From positions 1 through 21,499 of the forward strand of contig DXJI01000005.1 in the NCBI GenBank assembly GCA_019057595.1: DNA of 21,499 nt, given 5' to 3'. Origin of the DNA: Candidatus Thorarchaeota archaeon (GTDB taxonomy: Archaea > Asgardarchaeota > Thorarchaeia > Thorarchaeales > Thorarchaeaceae). Under the pieces are notes generated by a model. It was not told the origin of the DNA, did no database searches, and worked only from the letters and a program-made list of their open reading frames with translations. How positions within the stretch are numbered: position 1 is the stretch's first letter; each line of letters begins with the position of its first letter. The position numbers and the translations under genes were made by a program. Below are positions 15,184-21,499 of this stretch, piece after piece.

Positions 15184-16242
15184 TCAAAAAAAGTCTGATA
15201 GTGCACTCTGGCGAGTCGATCCAAGTGTTTCTTCCAGTCGCTCCAGAGACCTCTGTAGTCTGGACTCACTGAAGTCGTGTTCCGTGCAAAGGATGCGGAT
15301 TATTTCATCAGTGTCTGGTTCAGTCCATTTTGGATGTTCCAGCTCTATCTTTGGAGGATTGAGGAAGATATCTCGAATCTCCTCGTATGGAATCGCAGAT
15401 ATCACGCCATGGTTCTCACGTTCTTTGGGTTTCTTTGAAACTTTGAATGAAGACAAAATTCCCTCCACGTTGCTATGCTTCTTGACAAGTTTCAATGCTG
15501 TCTTGGGACCAATTCCTGGCACCTTGTCATTGTAATCAGTTCCAATCAGAATTGCAATGTCGATAAGCTGTTCTCGTGTGATTCCGAGTCCACGAAGGTT
15601 GTCATCAAGATTGATTAGTTGAGGTTCGATAGTCTTGGATGATTGTGATCTCGCGATTCTTCGTCTTCCTGATATAGAGAGATTTCTAATCATTCTTGGA
15701 CAGTTGTAAAGTAGAGAATCATTATCCTGACTAGCACTTGCCCATACTAAATCTTCACGAGCCATCTTTGCAGCCACAGCTTCTCCCTCAGAAGGCGCTT
15801 GAATAACAGGAATCCCCAGGGCAGTGAGCAGTTCTTTACTCTCATCAATCAATGAACTAGTCAATTTTGAGCTTGCCTGGCCAGCCTTTCGAGCATCCTC
15901 AATACGACCCTCTGCTTTTGCTGTCTTCCACTCAGCATATGCAGCATCGCGAACATCTCTTCTCTTTTGTTGTTCTTTGGCTTTCAGCTTCGGCGCCTTA
16001 CCATCAAAGACATACACTGGCTTGATTCCATTCTCAAGCAGGTTCAAGTTACGATAGAAGAGTCCACTAAGATGACTAGTCACTCTCCCCTGATTATCAG
16101 TGAGCGGAGTGCCATCAGGTTGTCTAATAGAGGCAAGAAAAGCGTAGATTGTGTTGAAAGCATCAACAGCTATTCTCCTGTCTGAGAGAGCACTTAGAGT
16201 GATATTCTCTGCAATCACAATGTCGCCTAATTTTGTGCCCAT
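15184..16242 (-). CDS. fen: Flap endonuclease 1 (FEN1/Rad2 family)
   Basis: FEN1 has 352 residues, close to the usual 340-350. Metal ligands are in place: D27 (IAVDAFNT), D80 (YVFDGKAP), E152 and E154 (PSEGEA), D173 and D175 (SQDNDSLL) and D236 (IGTDYND). The H3TH DNA-binding motif follows (VPGIGPKTALKLVK, 241-254). The last eight residues QSALSDFF form a PCNA-interacting PIP box. FEN1 removes 5' flaps in Okazaki-fragment maturation and repair. One detail differs: the usual SQDYDSLLFG reads SQDNDSLLYN. GGAG sits 8-9 bases before ATG 16242. The gene heads the fen1, OB-protein, aIF2-beta run. Confidence 0.97.
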   Translation of the reverse strand: MGTKLGDIVIAENITLSALSDRRIAVDAFNTIYAFLASIRQPDGTPLTDNQGRVTSHLSGLFYRNLNLLENGIKPVYVFDGKAPKLKAKEQQKRRDVRDAAYAEWKTAKAEGRIEDARKAGQASSKLTSSLIDESKELLTALGIPVIQAPSEGEAVAAKMAREDLVWASASQDNDSLLYNCPRMIRNLSISGRRRIARSQSSKTIEPQLINLDDNLRGLGITREQLIDIAILIGTDYNDKVPGIGPKTALKLVKKHSNVEGILSSFKVSKKPKERENHGVISAIPYEEIRDIFLNPPKIELEHPKWTEPDTDEIIRILCTEHDFSESRLQRSLERLEETLGSTRQSALSDFF

Positions 16243-16320
16243 TAAATCGACTCCATTAACAGATTCCTAATGAAGTAAAACCGGGAATATATCCTTCTGT
16301 TGAATCACCACTTCGACAGA

Positions 16321-16330
16321 TTTATAATAA
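16321..16330. promoter_or_regulatory. TATA-like element in the fen1/zinc-ribbon divergent gap
   Basis: TTTATAATAA is the only strong TATA-like stretch in the 155-base gap. It sits 68 bases before the ATG at 16398 and 79 bases before the fen1 ATG on the other strand. It could serve either direction; which one is inference. Confidence 0.35.
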
Positions 16331-16397
16331 CTAAACAGAACGCCCCCAAAACTGGTGCCTCTGGTATCAGCAACCTTCTGGTGATAATTTGACAACT

Positions 16398-16565
16398 ATG
16401 AGAGCTATCAGGTGTACTTCATGTCACGCTTCAGTTTCTCCACAAGAGAACGGTGTAAAGTTTCAATGCCCATCTTGTGGCGAGTTTACAATCTGGCGTT
16501 GTGAATCATGCAGACGCTTCTCAAACAGATTTACTTGCCCCAATTGTGGGTTTGAAGGGCCATAG
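16398..16565 (+). CDS. Small four-CxxC zinc-ribbon protein
   Basis: This short gene encodes 55 residues with four CxxC pairs: CTSC (6-9), CPSC, CESC and CPNC near the end (CPNCGFEGP). This matches the short archaeal zinc-finger proteins (HVO_2753 type, DUF1610-like) that are commonly encoded directly before aEF1-beta. Two zinc sites are expected. The molecular role is not established; the translation-gene neighbourhood suggests RNA or ribosome binding. GGTGAT (16380-16385) lies 12 bases before the ATG, somewhat far. It is 24 bases upstream of aEF1-beta and probably cotranscribed. Confidence 0.92.
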   Translation: MRAIRCTSCHASVSPQENGVKFQCPSCGEFTIWRCESCRRFSNRFTCPNCGFEGP

Positions 16566-16589
16566 ACGATTTTTGGAGATGTAAGATAA

Positions 16590-16856
16590 ATGGCAAGAGT
16601 AGTTATGACCCTACGGATAATGCCCGATGACGTGGAAGTTGATCTAGACGACCTACTTGAACGAATAAAGACAGCGATTCCAGAGGGAACAGATCTTGGA
16701 GCTACTGAAACACAGCCAGTAGCGTTCGGACTGAATGCCCTTCGAATGAATCTCTCAAGAGATGAGTCGATGGGTGGTACCGACGACATTGAAACAGCCA
16801 TCGGTGCTGTAGAAGGGGTTTCCCAGGTCGAAGTTGAAAGAGTTTCCAGAATGTAG
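16590..16856 (+). CDS. ef1b: Translation elongation factor aEF1-beta
   Basis: The 88-residue protein is the full archaeal size and corresponds to the C-terminal exchange domain of eukaryotic eEF1B-alpha. Motifs include VVMTLRIMPDDVEVDLDDL, a central FGLNALRMNLSRDES and the end GVSQVEVERVSRM. It is the nucleotide-exchange factor that recharges aEF1A with GTP. The upstream spacing to the zinc-ribbon gene is 24 bases, with GGAG about 11 bases before the ATG. The 209-base gap after it leads to cdc48. Confidence 0.95.
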   Translation: MARVVMTLRIMPDDVEVDLDDLLERIKTAIPEGTDLGATETQPVAFGLNALRMNLSRDESMGGTDDIETAIGAVEGVSQVEVERVSRM

Positions 16857-17030
16857 TCCGCGCGCAAAATCACAAATTCTGGGAAATAAAGAGGCAACAG
16901 ATCAGCCATAGACGTCATTAGAAGACCGTAAACCAGTTCTGTATTGGATTATATGGTTTGGCAAAGAAACATTGAATAGCGGAAAAAGGACAGATTTCAC
17001 TGATTTGAGGCAGCCCGTCCGGTTTCTCAT

Positions 17031-17052
17031 ACTATAATAACGGTATAGGAGG
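17031..17052 (+). promoter_or_regulatory. TATA-like element and AGGAGG before cdc48
   Basis: ACTATAATAA (17031-17040) is 26 bases before the cdc48 ATG and AGGAGG (17047-17052) is 13 bases before it, further than the usual 5-9. If transcription starts about 25 bases past the TATA, the message would be almost leaderless and the AGGAGG would be outside it. Another TATA-like TTATAT lies at 16949-16954 and would place the AGGAGG in the leader. Confidence 0.4.
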
Positions 17053-17065
17053 ATGCTAGCAAGCA

Positions 17066-19273
17066 ATGGTCGAGATTATTCTGAAGGTCGCAGAGGCCGA
17101 GCACAGAGACATTGGTAGGTTCATAGTCCGGATAGACGCAGTATCAATGGAGAAACTAGGTGTCAGAACTGGAGACATCATACAGATCAAAGGCAAGAGG
17201 GTGACTGCTGCAATTGCATGGCCAGCCTACCAGGGAGACAAAGGAAGAGAAATCATTCGTATGGATGGACGCATTCGAAGAAACGCAGGTGTGAGTCTCA
17301 GTGAGAAAGTGACTGTATCAAGGGCGAATGAAGAGCCTGCAAAGAACGTTACTCTAGCCCCAACTTCTGTACCAATCCGTCCAGAACCGAGATTCGAGGA
17401 GTTTGTGAAGAGAAAGCTCCTGAACTGTCCTGTGACTACTCAAGATACTGTATTCATTCCGATTCTAGGTAGAGCAATACCATTCAAAGTAACTTCTATC
17501 AAACCAGCTGGAACTGTAGTGGTTCAGCATTCAACCATTCTCGCCATTGCAGAGAAACCAACCGGAGATATTGTTGGTGCAGCACAGGTGACCTATGAGG
17601 AGATAGGAGGATGTTCTGATGCAATCCAGCGAATCAGAGAGATGGTTGAACTACCGATGAAGCATCCAGAGATTTTCAAGAGGCTGGGTATCGATCCCCC
17701 TCGAGGTCTCATTCTTCATGGACCACCTGGAACTGGTAAGACGCTCATAGCAAAGGCTGTTGCCGGAGAATCTGAGGCCAACTTCGTACACATCAATGGC
17801 CCAGAAATCATGTCCAAGTTTTATGGAGAGTCTGAACAGAAGCTCAGAAAGATTTTCGAAGAGGCTGAAGAAAACGCTCCTAGTATCATATTCATTGATG
17901 AGCTCGACGCAATCGCTCCGAAGAGAGAGGATGTACAGGGAGAGGTTGAGAGACGAGTCGTTGCCCAACTCCTAGCCACCATGGATGGTTTGAAGGTCAG
18001 AGGTCAAGTTGTCGTGATTGGTGCGACGAACAGGGTTAATGCTCTGGATCCCGCACTGAGACGACCAGGTCGTTTTGACAGGGAACTTGAAATCGGTGTA
18101 CCTGATGAAACTGGACGACTGGAAGTCCTCCACATTCATTCAAGAGGTATGCCATTGACAGATGAGGGTGACCTAAAGGTCGATCTCCAACACTTAGCGA
18201 AGATAACACATGGATTCGTTGGTGCAGACCTTAATGCGCTCTGTAGAGAGGCAGCTATGAAAGCGCTCAGGAGATACCTACCAAAATTCAATCTAGAAGA
18301 CGAAGAAATTCCACAGGATGTCCTTGATGAACTAGAAGTACACAATGGTGACTTCTTAGAGGCATTGAAGGAGATTCAGCCCTCTGCAGTAAGAGAGGTC
18401 TTTATTGAAGTCCCAGATGTGAAATGGGAAGACATCGGTGGATTGGATCATGCTAAACAAGAGCTCAAAGAGGTCGTTGAATGGCCTCTCAAGAAACCAG
18501 ACTCATTTCGCAGATTGGGGATCACACCACCAAAAGGAGTACTCGTATTTGGTCCTCCAGGTTGTGGAAAGACACTTCTCGCAAGGGCAGTCGCCACAGA
18601 GAGTGAGGCGAACTTCATCAGTGTCAAGGGCCCCGAGTTGATATCAAAATGGGTAGGAGAAAGCGAGAAGGCCATAAGAGAGGTCTTCAGAAAAGCAAGA
18701 ACTGCTGCTCCTGCAATAATATTCTTCGACGAGATCGATGCACTGGCTCCAACACGAGGATCTGGTGGAGATGGTCCCGGAGCTGTTCACAACCAGAGGG
18801 TGATTAGTCAACTTCTCACTGAGATGGACGGCTTGGAATCGATGAAAGACATCGTGGTTATAGCAGCCACAAACAGACCCGACCTCATTGACAAGGCACT
18901 ACTGAGGACTGGGAGATTCGATAGGTTTGTCTATGTTGATGCTCCTGACGCACACAGTCGACAGGCAATCTTCGAAATCTACACCGAAGGAATGCCATTA
19001 GATGACGATGTAATGACGCAAATGGGTAAACTAGTCGAACTCACTGAGGACTACGTGGGTGGAGACATCGAGGCAATCTGTAGAGAAGCTGGGATGAGAG
19101 CACTGAGAGAGAACATGGATACCGAGAAGGTCGCATGGAAGCATTTTGAGGATGCTATCGAGTCAGTACACTCATCTGTGACCAAAGAGATGCTGGAACG
19201 ATATAGAAAGATGGACCAGACCCTCCGAAGGGCCACAGAAGTGGACACAGCGGCCCATTCAATGTATGGTTAG
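17066..19273 (+). CDS. cdc48: Cdc48/VCP/p97 AAA+ unfoldase
   Basis: The protein has 735 residues in the standard Cdc48 layout. The N domain (1-165) has a double-psi barrel and the second subdomain. D1 has Walker A GPPGTGKT (219-226), Walker B IIFIDE (274-279) and arginine fingers in RRPGRFDR. D2 has Walker A GPPGCGKT (496-503), Walker B IIFFDE (551-556) and RTGRFDR. The C-terminus ends M-Y-G, a hydrophobic-Tyr-X (HbYX) motif, which in archaeal Cdc48 and PAN docks on the 20S proteasome. The enzyme unfolds proteins by threading them through a hexamer pore using ATP. ATG 17066 is the first in-frame start after a TAG at 17057. The winged-helix gene follows after 15 bases. Confidence 0.98.
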   Translation: MVEIILKVAEAEHRDIGRFIVRIDAVSMEKLGVRTGDIIQIKGKRVTAAIAWPAYQGDKGREIIRMDGRIRRNAGVSLSEKVTVSRANEEPAKNVTLAPTSVPIRPEPRFEEFVKRKLLNCPVTTQDTVFIPILGRAIPFKVTSIKPAGTVVVQHSTILAIAEKPTGDIVGAAQVTYEEIGGCSDAIQRIREMVELPMKHPEIFKRLGIDPPRGLILHGPPGTGKTLIAKAVAGESEANFVHINGPEIMSKFYGESEQKLRKIFEEAEENAPSIIFIDELDAIAPKREDVQGEVERRVVAQLLATMDGLKVRGQVVVIGATNRVNALDPALRRPGRFDRELEIGVPDETGRLEVLHIHSRGMPLTDEGDLKVDLQHLAKITHGFVGADLNALCREAAMKALRRYLPKFNLEDEEIPQDVLDELEVHNGDFLEALKEIQPSAVREVFIEVPDVKWEDIGGLDHAKQELKEVVEWPLKKPDSFRRLGITPPKGVLVFGPPGCGKTLLARAVATESEANFISVKGPELISKWVGESEKAIREVFRKARTAAPAIIFFDEIDALAPTRGSGGDGPGAVHNQRVISQLLTEMDGLESMKDIVVIAATNRPDLIDKALLRTGRFDRFVYVDAPDAHSRQAIFEIYTEGMPLDDDVMTQMGKLVELTEDYVGGDIEAICREAGMRALRENMDTEKVAWKHFEDAIESVHSSVTKEMLERYRKMDQTLRRATEVDTAAHSMYG

Positions 19274-19278
19274 AGAAA

Positions 19279-19283
19279 GGTGA
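19279..19283 (+). promoter_or_regulatory. Shine-Dalgarno GGTGA deciding the winged-helix start
   Basis: GGTGA lies 5 bases before ATG 19289. The in-frame GTG at 19280 is part of this site, so it is unlikely to be the start. Confidence 0.7.
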
Positions 19284-19288
19284 ATATA

Positions 19289-19549
19289 ATGGCACCATGG
19301 AACGCAATGCCGTTGCCCAACTTGGTTGTGTCAATAGTCAAGAAACGACGCGGCGTCATCTTAGATGATGAACTGATAAGAGCGCTGAAGAAAGAGCTTG
19401 GATCTGAACCAAGTGATGCAGAGTTGAACAAAGCCTTGCTGCAACTCGAGATCAATGGACTGGTTCATGTGAGTCAGATTACAAAGACCAAACGTCGAAT
19501 TGAGGTCTTGACTGGTGATCAGACATTCCTTGCCGTAGATGAGGACTAG
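19289..19549 (+). CDS. Small winged-helix-like protein
   Basis: This 86-residue protein has no name I recognise with certainty. Its sequence suggests a winged helix: a first helix (NLVVSIVKKRRG), a second (LDDELIRALKKELG), a recognition-like helix (SDAELNKALLQLEINGLV) and a strand pair (HVSQITKTKRRIEVL). The end is acidic (AVDED). Similar short proteins occur in archaea, where they may bind nucleic acid or assemble with larger complexes. It is cotranscribed, by spacing, with cdc48 upstream (15 bases) and ribL downstream (25 bases). Whether it works with Cdc48 is unknown. Confidence 0.75.
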   Translation: MAPWNAMPLPNLVVSIVKKRRGVILDDELIRALKKELGSEPSDAELNKALLQLEINGLVHVSQITKTKRRIEVLTGDQTFLAVDED

Positions 19550-19554
19550 TTGAA

Positions 19555-19568
19555 AACACCAAGGTGTT
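19555..19568 (+). promoter_or_regulatory. Palindrome covering the ribL Shine-Dalgarno
   Basis: AACACC-AA-GGTGTT is an inverted repeat that contains the GGTG site 8 bases before the ribL ATG. Folded in RNA it would give a 5-bp stem with a CAAG loop that hides the site. Confidence 0.35.
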
Positions 19569-19574
19569 AACCCG

Positions 19575-20036
19575 ATGACCGGGAAGAGAATCTTAGCAGC
19601 GGGAAAGTTTGACATCCTTCACCTTGGTCATATAGCGTATCTTCAACAGGCAAAAGAGCTGGCTGGAGAGAATGGAGAACTTGTTGTTGTCTTGGCTCTT
19701 GACAAGACGATTGAGAAGGAAAGAGGTGCGCCACCAGTATTTCCACAAGAGCAGAGACGTGTCATAATCGAGTCATTGGTTTTTGTAGACCGGGTATTCA
19801 TTGGACTTGATACTGACGACCACACGCTTATCGTGGAACAGATCAAGCCAGATATTATTGCCCTAGGATATGACCAATATACTGATGTCAGTGCTCTTGA
19901 GAAGTACTTCGAAGAAAAGGGTCTGAGTACAAGGATAGTTCGACTGGAAAAGCGCGATGCTGATGGGCTCTGTTCTTCGACAGAAATCAGAAAGCGAATT
20001 ATCAATCATTACAGAGAAAACGGTAGACCACTGTAG
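19575..20036 (+). CDS. ribL: FAD synthase RibL / archaeal cytidylyltransferase-like nucleotidyltransferase
   Basis: The protein has 153 residues with the nucleotidyltransferase signature: AAGKFDILHLGHIAYL (HxGH, the nucleotide-binding histidines), then EKERGAPPVFPQEQR, and SSTEIRKRI (the second signature) near the end. The length and motifs match archaeal RibL, which adenylylates FMN to FAD. Related glycerol-3-phosphate cytidylyltransferases share the fold, so the substrate remains an inference, but the ALGYDQ and CSSTEI wording fits RibL. It ends the cdc48 operon and is convergent with the GT-C gene, with 4 bases between stops. Confidence 0.88.
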   Translation: MTGKRILAAGKFDILHLGHIAYLQQAKELAGENGELVVVLALDKTIEKERGAPPVFPQEQRRVIIESLVFVDRVFIGLDTDDHTLIVEQIKPDIIALGYDQYTDVSALEKYFEEKGLSTRIVRLEKRDADGLCSSTEIRKRIINHYRENGRPL

Positions 20037-20040
20037 ATCT

Positions 20041-21408
20041 TCAGATTAACAATTCGCCCCTTGCTTCTGCTTCTCGTTGTAGGACTGCCTTTCTCTCTCG
20101 GCGATCAAACTCCCACTTCCAAACGTTGTATGCTATTGCACTTGTAAACCCAAGAACAATCAAACCTGCAAGTGTCATCCACCATTGCAGCGGAAAGTGT
20201 GCGAAGAAGTCAGGCAGAGGACCTGAGATGAAATAAGGCCAACTACAGAGTATTCCAAATATGTAGAGAAGGCCAACTACAGTGATTATCTTCATGTATC
20301 CGATTGCATGCTCATTCTTGTCAAACAATACCACTGCAATTCCTAGCCAGTACAAGTACCATGGCATGACCCAGCGGAACACAAAGAGGATTCCAGGGAG
20401 CATGTAGATGTAGAATGGTTTGAGCTCCCACAACTTTGACCGGAGGGACTTGCCCTCTAAATCACTCCTTGACGGTAGGTAAGGACGTACAGTAAGGAGG
20501 ACATAGAAAACATAGATGACCAGAGGAATCATTGCTGGGAACCAAGTATAGAACGTGGTTGGTTCGGTTGTAAAATCCGGTGTGCTCCATATCAATTCAG
20601 GATACAGCGGGTTGACTATGTACGCACTATAGCTTGATGTATTGAGAAAATGCGATATAAGTGATTCAAAACTGGCTCCGAACAATGTTGGAATCACAGA
20701 CATGATCATTGACAGAAAGAACCAGACCGAAGAAACAGGGTTTACAAGGAAGAACAGCGGAAACGCCACTGCAGGGTATATTTTCGTCTGAACTGCAAGT
20801 CCCAGAGTGAACATGGCCTTTCCATGCTGCTTCTCAGTCAAGAGGACAATCGACATCAAGAGCAGACAGTCCACAATCGGTTCGAGTTTGCCACCTCCCG
20901 CAGACATGGCGATCCCATAGATGAAGTAGCCTCCAAAGAACATTCTCGCCCAGAACTCAGTCTTGATTTTGTCACGGAGTAGAATGGCTAGTAAGACCAG
21001 GTTCAGATTGAATACCAAGACCAGTAGGAAGTTCAGCCAGAGCTGTTGTAGTCCACCAGCCCCAGGGAATAGCCACGTGGCTATCGCAAAGAAGAACAGT
21101 CCAAATACAGGATACTCATAGTTCACATTCTCAAGATAGCTGGGTAGGATATGCTCACCATCATCAAAGTTCCATTCTGGATGGAGTTCATCAATCATTT
21201 CAACGAGGACTGTGTCATTCATATTGTATATTTCAAAACCATAGATCCAGAATGCTTCACCGTACATCTCATTCCTGTTTCGGTCACGTTGTATGACTAG
21301 AATATCAGCAATTGGGATAGCAATCAGTGAGATGGCCAGAGTGAGCACTAGATACTTGCGGTATTCATAGATGCTCAAACTGATTGCAGACAGCATAACA
21401 TGTGCCAA
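20041..21408 (-). CDS. GT-C membrane glycosyltransferase (GT87/DUF2029-like)
   Basis: This polytopic protein has 455 residues and about ten hydrophobic segments. An extracytoplasmic loop between the first and second segments carries acidic residues and NYEYPVFGLFFF (96-107). Further on come GGGKLEPIVD (171-180) and AVQTKIYPAVAFPLFF (205-220). The paired YEYP and KxYP motifs are typical of GT87-like polyprenyl-phosphate-mannose-dependent transferases. The cytoplasmic tail is charged (WEFDRRERKAVLQREAEA). It probably extends a surface glycan or lipid-linked sugar using a dolichyl-phosphate sugar donor; donor and acceptor are unknown. The frame opens with TTG at 21408; ATG 21396 is an alternative. 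The 91 bases after it to the window end show no feature I can support. Confidence 0.78.
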   Translation of the reverse strand: MAHVMLSAISLSIYEYRKYLVLTLAISLIAIPIADILVIQRDRNRNEMYGEAFWIYGFEIYNMNDTVLVEMIDELHPEWNFDDGEHILPSYLENVNYEYPVFGLFFFAIATWLFPGAGGLQQLWLNFLLVLVFNLNLVLLAILLRDKIKTEFWARMFFGGYFIYGIAMSAGGGKLEPIVDCLLLMSIVLLTEKQHGKAMFTLGLAVQTKIYPAVAFPLFFLVNPVSSVWFFLSMIMSVIPTLFGASFESLISHFLNTSSYSAYIVNPLYPELIWSTPDFTTEPTTFYTWFPAMIPLVIYVFYVLLTVRPYLPSRSDLEGKSLRSKLWELKPFYIYMLPGILFVFRWVMPWYLYWLGIAVVLFDKNEHAIGYMKIITVVGLLYIFGILCSWPYFISGPLPDFFAHFPLQWWMTLAGLIVLGFTSAIAYNVWKWEFDRRERKAVLQREAEARGELLI

Positions 21409-21499
21409 CTAAGTCATGTGGCTGACACGCAGTAAATAACCTTTGCTGGATGATGCATGGCAATGGTAATATAGTCTGGACGAGAGGGCGACATCCAAC

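Noticed and set aside
16463..16918. 151-codon open frame on the minus strand over aEF1-beta
   Set aside because: It is antisense to the zinc-ribbon and aEF1-beta genes, both clearly recognised, and its translation is Ser/Arg-rich with no motif.
1..21499. CRISPR array, tRNA or rRNA genes
   Set aside because: I saw no regularly spaced direct repeats, no tRNA-like cloverleaf and no rRNA core sequence by eye; tRNAscan-SE would settle the tRNA question.

Overview
The window is archaeal. Nearly every recognisable gene is an archaeal information-processing gene: topoisomerase VI A and B, aIF1A, aIF2-beta, aEF1-beta, NMD3, Rio1, a Dim2/Pno1-like KH protein, FEN1, an RPA-like OB protein and Cdc48. 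Starts are preceded by GGTGA/GGAGG sites or have none. A ribophorin-I-like protein beside an ALG7-like enzyme, and an LRR protein with an appendage-like core, point to an Asgard archaeon, perhaps Thorarchaeota-like. That placement is inference from gene content; no rRNA is present to test it.

Layout. 1-537: the 3' part of a tnpB (IS200/IS605 type), cut by the window edge. 575-1426 (-): HD-domain phosphohydrolase. 1542-4526 (-): a 994-residue membrane-anchored protein with a DOMON domain split by an inserted FKBP domain, an Ig-like domain, a ribophorin-I/OST1-like ectodomain, one membrane helix and a cytoplasmic coiled coil. 4715-5746 (+), divergent from it: an ALG7/DPAGT1-like GlcNAc-1-phosphate transferase. 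5748-11318 (-): nmd3, aIF1A, rio1, KH protein, top6B, top6A, a run for ribosome maturation, initiation and DNA topology. 11462-12154: a NifX/NafY-like protein facing a DUF424 protein. 12325-13932: a small gene apparently broken at a six-base G tract, divergent from the LRR/appendage-like/zinc-ribbon protein. 13954-16242 (-): fen1, RPA-like OB protein, aIF2-beta. 16398-19273+: a small zinc-ribbon protein, aEF1-beta, then cdc48, a small winged-helix protein and ribL. 20041-21408 (-): a GT-C/GT87-like membrane glycosyltransferase.

The most interesting locus is 1542-5746. It pairs the enzyme that would start a dolichol-linked glycan with a protein that matches, colinearly and through the cytoplasmic coiled coil, the eukaryotic OST subunit ribophorin I. 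In front of that match is a large extra ectodomain (DOMON, FKBP and Ig) not found on eukaryotic OST1. Other points worth a look are the single-base frameshift candidate at 12498-12503, the LRR/appendage-like protein, and several small inverted repeats in leaders and 3' ends. I found no tRNA, rRNA or CRISPR array.
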